DNA of 6,611 bases from Betaproteobacteria bacterium. GTDB lineage: Bacteria > Pseudomonadota > Gammaproteobacteria > Burkholderiales > SG8-39. The notes beneath the pieces are model-generated. The model saw only the letters and a list, made by a program, of their open reading frames with translations. It was not told where the DNA came from and did no database searches. The DNA is taken from the NCBI GenBank assembly GCA_019237595.1, contig JAFAGU010000137.1:1-6611 (forward strand). The letters run 5' to 3'. Shown here piece by piece: positions 1-6,611 of this stretch. The translations under genes and the position numbers were made by a program. Position 1 is the stretch's first letter. The number at the start of each line of letters is the position of its first letter.

Positions 1-694
1 GTTGTGGCTCTGCCTCCTCGCGACCGGATTCTTCCTCGTCATCGATGCGACCTTCTTCGCCGCCGCCATGCACAAGGTGCTCGAGGGCGGCTGGTTCCCG
101 CTTGCGCTCGGGGCCGGCGTCTTCCTCGTCATGACGACCTGGCGCCGCGGCCGGCAGATCCTCTTCGAGCGGCTGCGCGAAGCGTCGGTGCCGCTCGCTC
201 CATTCCTGGAATCGGTGTTCCGGCAGCCTCCCGAGCGGGTGGCCGGCACCGCGGTCTTCCTCACGGCGACGCCGGAGGCGACGCCGAACGCCCTGCTGCA
301 CAGCCTGAAGCACTACAAGGTCCTGCACGAGCGGGTCGTATTCCTCACGGTGGAGTTCCGCGACGTGCCGTGGGTGCCCTTCGACCAGCGCGTGAAATGC
401 GAGACGCTCGGCCACAACTGCTGGCGCGTGTTCGTGCGCTATGGGTTCATGAACCGCCCGGACGTCTCCAAGGCGCTCGAGCTCTGCTCCGCCTTCGGGC
501 TGGAATTCGAGCCGATGGATACGTCCTTCTTCCTCTCGCGCGAGAAGATCGTGCCTACGGAAGAGCGCCCCGGCATGGCGCTCTGGCGCGAGCGCCTTTT
601 CGCCGCCGTGGCGCGGAACGCCGGCAACATCACGGATTTCTTCAACATCCCGACCAACCGCGTCGTCGAGCTCGGCACCCGCGTCGAGATCTAG
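1..694 (+). CDS. kup: Kup-family potassium uptake transporter, C-terminal part (5' end outside window)
   Basis: About 230 C-terminal residues of a low-affinity K+/H+ symporter of the inner membrane (KUP/HAK/KT family); the E. coli protein is about 622 residues, so well over half is missing to the left. The visible part opens with two hydrophobic segments (roughly residues 1-23 and 31-45), the last membrane helices, with the family hallmark GGWFPL and the following MTTWRRGR. The rest is the soluble cytoplasmic tail, with the typical strings RVVFLTVEF, RYGFMNRPDV, SFFLSRE and the terminal IPTNRVVELGTRVEI, which matches the family's conserved C-terminus. The first visible codon (TTG at 2-4) is internal Leu, not a start. 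The frame is open to a TAG at 692-694. The DUF3124 gene follows after 17 bases and may be co-transcribed. Identification is firm; which ion-uptake role it has in this organism is known only by family. Confidence 0.95.
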   Translation, partial: LWLCLLATGFFLVIDATFFAAAMHKVLEGGWFPLALGAGVFLVMTTWRRGRQILFERLREASVPLAPFLESVFRQPPERVAGTAVFLTATPEATPNALLHSLKHYKVLHERVVFLTVEFRDVPWVPFDQRVKCETLGHNCWRVFVRYGFMNRPDVSKALELCSAFGLEFEPMDTSFFLSREKIVPTEERPGMALWRERLFAAVARNAGNITDFFNIPTNRVVELGTRVEI

Positions 695-711
695 TCCGCT
701 ATAGTGGCGGC

Positions 712-1194
712 ATGCTCGTGCGCGCGCTTGCCGCCTCGTTCTTCCTGTCCCTCGCCGCACTTGCCGGCGACGCACGCGCGCAGGCCCCGGCGCGAAGCAT
801 CGGCGAGACGCTCTACCTGCCGATCTATTCGCACATCTGGCACGGCGACCTCGACCGGGGCGGCGAGCCGCAGAAAACGCTCCTCTCCGTTTCGGTGAGC
901 ATCCGCAATACCGATCCGGCCGTGCCCATCGTGGTCGCCTCGGCGCGCTATTACGACAGCTCAGGAAAGCCGCTGAAAGAGTACGTCGCCTCGCCGCGGA
1001 CGATCGCGCCAATGGCCACCTACGAGCTCTTCATTCCCCGAAGCGACGATACGGGCGGCTCGGGGGCGAACTTCCTCATCACCTGGCGTTCCCAGGCGCC
1101 GGCGAGCCCGCCGGTCGTCGAGGGCGTGCACGCGAACCTCCCTGCGAGCCGCTCCGTGCTCTTCACGACGAGCGCGCGCCCCGTCCCGCGCTGA
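712..1194 (+). CDS. Exported DUF3124-family protein
   Basis: A 160-residue protein of unknown function that I recognise as DUF3124. It starts with a likely Sec signal peptide: basic start (MLVRALA), hydrophobic core at residues 5-18, and an AxA-type cleavage site after A23 (D-A-R-A|Q). No lipobox cysteine is present, so a soluble periplasmic protein is expected. The mature part carries family-typical strings: YLPIYSHIWHGD near residue 41, VSIRNTD near 62, ARYYDSSGKPL, and GGSGANFLITW near 116. Its predicted character is beta-rich with no visible catalytic motif. The ATG at 712 is chosen because it directly precedes the signal peptide; the upstream extension in this frame overlaps kup and is antisense-like low-quality sequence. 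Ribosome binding is weak (GTGGCGG), and a TATAGT at 700-705 lies only 6 bases before the ATG. The role is not known to me; adjacency to kup does not define one. Confidence 0.85.
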   Translation: MLVRALAASFFLSLAALAGDARAQAPARSIGETLYLPIYSHIWHGDLDRGGEPQKTLLSVSVSIRNTDPAVPIVVASARYYDSSGKPLKEYVASPRTIAPMATYELFIPRSDDTGGSGANFLITWRSQAPASPPVVEGVHANLPASRSVLFTTSARPVPR

Positions 1195-1261
1195 TCGGCG
1201 GCGCGCCGCGTCGGGAAATCCCTACGCCGAGGCGACGCCGCGACAAATCTCGTGAGGCGGC

Positions 1262-1291
1262 TGGACACCCCGCGGCGCGCTCGCGTACCCT
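1262..1291 (+). promoter_or_regulatory. Possible sigma70-type promoter for the rpfG-like/rpfC operon
   Basis: TGGACA (1262-1267, 5 of 6 to the -35 consensus) is separated by 18 bases from TACCCT (1286-1291, 3 of 6 to the -10 consensus). It lies in the 124-base gap between the DUF3124 gene and the receiver gene and would start RNA about 20 bases before the ATG at 1319. This gap also holds a 12-base GC palindrome (1198-1209) without a T-run, and I see nothing else in it. The -10 match is weak, so this is a suggestion only. Confidence 0.3.
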
Positions 1292-1318
1292 CTGCGCGCT
1301 TCATTCTCGGGGGGGACG

Positions 1319-1803
1319 ATGAGCAAGGCGCAGGTGCACACGCTGCCGACGGCGGCGGGAACCGCTTCGGCGCGCAACACCGTGATGGTGGTCGACGACC
1401 AGTCGACCGGCCGGGCCATCCTCGAGCAGGTCGTGCGCAGCATCGACGCGCGCCTGAGCGTCGAGCCCTTCGCGCGTCCGGTGGACGCGATCGTCTGGGC
1501 GACGCGCCACGTCGCCGACCTCGTCCTCCTCGACTACATGATGCCGGACATGGACGGCATCGAGCTCGTGAAGCGCCTGCGCGCGCTGCCGGGCTACGAG
1601 CCCGTGCCGCTCGTCATGGTTACCGTCCATGACGACCGCAAGGTGCGCTACGCGGCGCTCGATGCGGGGATTACCGACTTCCTGACCAAGCCGGTGGACC
1701 CCCGGGAGTGCCAGGCGCGCTGCCGTAACCTCCTCACGCTCCGCCGGCAGCAGCTCGAGCTCGCGGAGGCGCTCGAGCGCCTGCGCGGCGACGGCGCGAA
1801 GCC

Positions 1804-1807
<4 letters not shown>
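1319..1807 (+). CDS. Stand-alone receiver-domain response regulator, RpfG-like but lacking HD-GYP
   Basis: A 162-residue protein: short N-terminal tail (1-20), one receiver domain (about 21-140), and a short C-terminal helix. All receiver positions are present: acidic pair D26/D27, phospho-acceptor D72 (in LLDYMMPDMDG), T102 and K124 (in LTKPVD). It would accept phosphate from the Hpt domain of the kinase encoded next. The receiver and the trailing CRNLLTLRRQQLELAEALE resemble the N-terminal half of RpfG, where this helix leads into an HD-GYP cyclic-di-GMP phosphodiesterase of about 200 residues. Here the protein simply stops after about 20 more residues, with no output domain. The ATG at 1319 is preceded by a run of seven G (1309-1315) acting as ribosome binding site. 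The stop overlaps the kinase start by 4 bases (GTGA), implying translational coupling. It could act like CheY through protein binding, or serve a separately encoded HD-GYP protein. Family sure; RpfG kinship inferred. Confidence 0.9.
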
Positions 1808-4311
<2,504 letters not shown>

Positions 4312-4323
<12 letters not shown>

Positions 4324-5217
4324 GCTGCCTTGCTGCTTCTCCCGAGGGAGCAGGCCGCCTTCGCGAAGGACCGCGTCGGGCACCTGGCGCAAGTCCCACA
4401 CGAGGCCGAGCGCCGCAAGCATGCGCAGGCCGACGTAGCTGAGGTCTACCTCGTACCAGGCGAATCCGGCGCGCGCTCCCGCGCCGAAGCGGTGGTGGTT
4501 GTTGTGCCAGGCGCCGCCCATGCTCGGAAGCGCGAGCCACACGTGGTTCACCGTCAGGTCGCGGGTGTCGTAGCGTCGGTATCCGGCGAGCCGATGGCCT
4601 CCGTGCGCGAGCGAGTTCACGCCGAGGATGGCGTGCAGCGCGGCTGCGGTGGGGAGGAAGAATCCCCAGGTCACCGCCTGCCAGGCATCGATATGCGGCC
4701 CGAGCCAGCCCCTCGCCCCGGCGACCGCGAGCAGCACGAGCAGCGCAAAGAGCGGCAGGTGGTAGTACTTGTTGATGAACCGCAGCTCCGGATACCGCGC
4801 GAAGTCCGGGACGAGGTCGAGGTTGGTGTCGACGTTCTTCTCCTGCATGAGCCATCCCCAGTGCGAGTGCCAGAAGCCCCCGAGAGGCGAGTGGAGGTCG
4901 CGCTCGGTGTCGGCGTGCTTGTGGTGGGTGCGATGATGCGCCGCCCACCAGAGCGCGCCGCGCTGGCCCGAGGAAGCCCCGAGCACCGCGAGCACGAACT
5001 GGAACCAGCGGCTCGTCTTGAAGGCCCGGTGGGAGAAATAGCGGTGGTAGCCCGCTTCCACGCCGAACATCCGCGGCAGGTAGCTCGCCGCGAAGAGCAC
5101 GAGCAGGTGCCAGTGGAAGGGCACGAGGAGCGCCGCAAGCGCGCCCAAGTGCACGACCACCAGCCGCATCTTGATGACCTTGATTGACTCGGTTTTCTGG
5201 ATGCCGTAATTCGTCAT
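4312..5217 (-). CDS. Membrane acyl desaturase, Delta9/OLE1-DesC type
   Basis: A 301-residue integral membrane diiron desaturase that would put a cis double bond into a fatty-acyl chain (acyl-CoA or lipid-bound; Delta9 is usual for the family). The three histidine boxes are complete: H58-x4-H63 (HRYFSH), H95-RTH-H99 (HRTHH, followed by KHADTERDLHSP) and H238-NN-H241-H242 (HNNHH); N201 and H205 fit the family's extra ligand region. Hydrophobic stretches lie near 19-45, 72-92, 154-170 and 181-198. Length is normal for bacterial members. The ATG at 5217 has a good ribosome binding site; Met17 is a weaker alternative. It converges with rpfC (12-base overlap) and diverges from the diiron oxidase gene across 27 bases. 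Placement between rpfC and rpfF suggests a tie to the fatty-acid signal or its precursors, but general membrane-lipid desaturation is equally possible. Regioselectivity cannot be read from the sequence. Confidence 0.93.
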
Positions 5218-5223
5218 GATTTT

Positions 5224-5230
5224 TCCTCTC
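5224..5230 (-). promoter_or_regulatory. Ribosome binding site of the desaturase gene
   Basis: GAGAGGA on the - strand, 6 bases before the ATG at 5217. It decides the start in favour of this ATG over Met17, which has only a weak upstream match. Confidence 0.7.
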
Positions 5231-5231
5231 T

Positions 5232-5239
5232 AGGATCCT
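5232..5239 (+). promoter_or_regulatory. Ribosome binding site region of the diiron oxidase gene (palindrome AGGATCCT)
   Basis: AGGA at 5232-5235 lies 9 bases before the ATG at 5245 and is the only Shine-Dalgarno-like stretch there. It is half of an 8-base palindrome. The whole gap between the two divergent genes is 27 bases, so the promoters must extend into the coding sequences. A TTGACT (5184-5189) followed after 15 bases by CGTAAT (5205-5210) inside the desaturase 5' end is the best + strand promoter candidate I see, with a short spacer. Confidence 0.4.
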
Positions 5240-5244
5240 GCGCC

Positions 5245-5916
5245 ATGTCGTTTTTCATTTCCCTGGTGGAGCTCACCGACGCAAGCCGGCGCGAGCTCGA
5301 GACGATTCCCCGGGTTCACGCGATGCTCCACGGCGGTCTCACGCTCCAGCAGTACCAGGCGTTCCTGCACGACCTCTTCCACATCGTCTGGCACTTCTGC
5401 CCCGTGATGGCGGCAGCGGCCGCGCGCTGCGACGACCGCTTCCGCCACGTCCGGATGGAGCTCTATGAGCGCATCGGCGAGGAGAAAGGGCACGAAGCAT
5501 GGGTGCTCGAGGACATTGCGGCGATGGGCGCGGACCCGGTCGCGGCGAGCGGGACGCCGCCCAGCCCTCCGGCGCAGGCGATGATCGCCTTCAACTACTA
5601 CGCCGCGGAGCGCGTGCATCCTTGCTCCGTGCTGGGCATGCTCTACATGCTGGAGGTCGTCTCCTCCGTCTATGGCGGGCGTGTCGCCGAGGCGATCGCG
5701 CGGTCGCTGGGGCGCGACCCCGCCGCGGGAGGATTCCGCTTTCTCTCCTCGCACGCGAGCATGGACGTCGACCACATGGCCTCGCTCAATCGCCTCGTGA
5801 AGACCATCGACGATGCAGAAGCGCAGCGCGCCGTGGTGAACGCCACGCGGGTCAACTTCCACCAGTTCGGGCAGCTCTTCCGCGAGGGCGGCCCGCTCGA
5901 GCCGGTGCCGGGCTAG
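5245..5916 (+). CDS. Haem-oxygenase-like diiron oxidase (HDO; TENA/PqqC fold, iron-containing redox enzyme family)
   Basis: A 223-residue soluble, all-helical protein of the family that includes the fatty-acid decarboxylase UndA, CADD and the SznF central domain. Those enzymes bind two irons with three His and three carboxylates and activate O2. Matching candidates are visible: E80 and H83 (EEKGHE), E137 (YMLEVVSS), then H170-x3-D174-x2-H177 (SSHASMDVDHM), the spacing typical of the C-terminal ligand trio. No signal peptide or membrane segment is seen. Length is normal for the family. Start at ATG 5245 is preceded by AGGA. Its TAG shares a CTAG with the stop of rpfF on the other strand (4-base overlap). 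Sitting between a desaturase and a DSF synthase, a fatty-acyl substrate is a reasonable guess, for example oxidative shortening or decarboxylation, but substrates in this family vary widely (amino acids, guanidines, fatty acids) and none can be assigned from sequence alone. Confidence 0.8.
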   Translation: MSFFISLVELTDASRRELETIPRVHAMLHGGLTLQQYQAFLHDLFHIVWHFCPVMAAAAARCDDRFRHVRMELYERIGEEKGHEAWVLEDIAAMGADPVAASGTPPSPPAQAMIAFNYYAAERVHPCSVLGMLYMLEVVSSVYGGRVAEAIARSLGRDPAAGGFRFLSSHASMDVDHMASLNRLVKTIDDAEAQRAVVNATRVNFHQFGQLFREGGPLEPVPG

Positions 5917-6611
5917 GCCGAGCGTGCGCATGGCGCCTCCTCGCGTTCGGATTGCGCCATCGCGTCGAGCGCGACATCGGCCACGTCGCCGCGCTCGAGG
6001 CGCCGCATCTGCGAGCGCACGATCCGGCCCATCATCTTGAGGTCGCGATCCTCGAGCCTGAGCGCCGCGTCGACCCACGTTTGCGCTACGGCGTCGAGCT
6101 CCGCGCGCGGCACGGCCTGGACGGCCCTGCGCGCGGCATAGAAGGCGGCGGTGCCGTTGCGCCGCCGCTCGTGCGCCGCGATCCAGCGCCGCACGGCCTC
6201 CTCGCCCTCGCCTTCCTTGACGAGCACGTCCACGACGCCGAGGCGGTGAAGCTCCTGCGCGCCCAGGACGCGGCCGGACAGGACGAGCGATTCGGCGGCG
6301 CGCGCGCCGAGCCTGCGCGAGAGCAGGCTCACGGCGCCCATCCCCGGAAAGAGATTGAAGAGGATCTCCGGAAGGCCGAGCGCCGCGCTTTCCTCGGCGA
6401 ATACCACGTCGGAGGAGAGCGCGCATTCCAGGCCGCCGCCGAGCGCGTCGCCCTGCACGAGCGACACCGTGACGAGCGGCGCGTCATAGCCGCGCATCCG
6501 GGCGTGCATGTTGTCGATGCATAGGCGCGCGTAATGGGCGAGCGCCTCGCGGTCGCGCGCCTTGATGAAGAGCACGAAGAGCGCAAGGTCGCCGCCCAGG
6601 TTGAACACGCG
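5913..6611 (-). CDS. rpfF: RpfF-type DSF synthase (crotonase fold), N-terminus outside window
   Basis: About 232 C-terminal residues of a crotonase-superfamily enzyme that I recognise as RpfF. RpfF dehydrates 3-hydroxyacyl-ACP to the cis-2-enoyl form and releases it as free fatty acid, the DSF signal, in the cytoplasm. Diagnostic strings: VFNLGGDL at the window edge, LVQGDALGGGLECAL, GLPEILFNLFPGMGA, and near the end WVDAALRLEDRDLKMMGRIVRSQ. The two glutamates (codons 6426-6428 and 6366-6368) are 20 residues apart, exactly as Glu141 and Glu161 of Xanthomonas RpfF. On that numbering about 80 N-terminal residues are missing; the GTG at 6606-6608 is internal Val, preceded by an Arg codon. Ordinary enoyl-CoA hydratases lack the NLGGDL and FPGMGA signatures. 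A C-terminal tail of about 25 residues after the last conserved helix looks variable. The gene converges on the rpfG-like/rpfC pair with two genes between. Confidence 0.9.
   Translation of the reverse strand, partial: RVFNLGGDLALFVLFIKARDREALAHYARLCIDNMHARMRGYDAPLVTVSLVQGDALGGGLECALSSDVVFAEESAALGLPEILFNLFPGMGAVSLLSRRLGARAAESLVLSGRVLGAQELHRLGVVDVLVKEGEGEEAVRRWIAAHERRRNGTAAFYAARRAVQAVPRAELDAVAQTWVDAALRLEDRDLKMMGRIVRSQMRRLERGDVADVALDAMAQSEREEAPCARSA

Noticed and set aside
4..711. Upstream extension of the DUF3124 frame through kup
   Set aside because: The extension reads as Arg/Ala/Pro-rich shadow sequence of kup. A signal peptide begins exactly at the ATG at 712.
1198..1209. Palindrome GCGGCGCGCCGC after the DUF3124 gene as a terminator
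   Set aside because: It has no loop and no T-run, and such GC palindromes are expected by chance in this composition.
4330..5187. Open frame of 285 codons on the + strand opposite the desaturase
   Set aside because: Low-complexity Glu/Arg/Val/His composition and no motif; the - strand carries all three desaturase histidine boxes.
5230..6426. Long - strand frame (398 codons) crossing the oxidase gene and part of rpfF
   Set aside because: It is in a different frame from rpfF and antisense to the oxidase gene, with Arg-rich sequence and no domain. The recognised proteins explain both segments.
6606..6608. GTG as the start codon of the RpfF-like protein
   Set aside because: This Val is in the conserved VFNLGGDL motif, which lies about 80 residues into RpfF, and the frame stays open to the window edge.
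5913..6611. Ordinary fatty-acid beta-oxidation enoyl-CoA hydratase
   Set aside because: The NLGGDL, LPEILFNLFPGMGA and WVDAALRL signatures and the neighbouring sensor genes fit RpfF better than a generic crotonase.

Overview
The window is GC-rich throughout, has coding-dense, tightly packed genes, and its Kup and Rpf proteins look proteobacterial. I infer a high-GC Beta- or Gammaproteobacterium, more likely beta; this rests on remembered protein similarity and not on a search. There is no rRNA, tRNA, CRISPR array or mobile element, and no gap between genes exceeds about 125 bases.

Left part (1-1194): the 3' end of a Kup-type potassium transporter gene, then 17 bases later a small exported DUF3124 protein. 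Both are on the + strand and look like background genome unrelated to what follows.

Centre and right (1319-6611): what I read as a diffusible signal factor (DSF, cis-2-unsaturated fatty acid) quorum-sensing locus. A 162-residue receiver protein resembling the front half of RpfG overlaps by 4 bases the gene for an RpfC-like hybrid sensor kinase (membrane input, HisKA, HATPase, degenerate receiver, true receiver, Hpt). At the right edge, on the - strand and cut off by the window end, is the DSF synthase RpfF, with both catalytic glutamates in place. The sensor genes and the synthase gene point at each other, as in Xanthomonas.

Two extra genes lie between rpfC and rpfF: an acyl desaturase of the Delta9/OLE1 type (- strand) and a haem-oxygenase-fold diiron oxidase of the UndA/CADD kind (+ strand). 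They diverge from a 27-base gap. All four convergent or coupled gene ends overlap or nearly touch, and a 13-bp perfect hairpin that could terminate the desaturase transcript lies inside the end of rpfC.

A working model (inference): RpfF makes a cis-2 fatty acid; the desaturase and/or diiron oxidase supply, modify or remove fatty-acyl species in the same pool; RpfC senses the signal at the membrane and passes phosphate via its receiver and Hpt to the stand-alone receiver. That receiver lacks the HD-GYP cyclic-di-GMP phosphodiesterase domain that carries the output in classical RpfG, so the output must act through a partner protein. This variant layout is the part of the window most worth following up.
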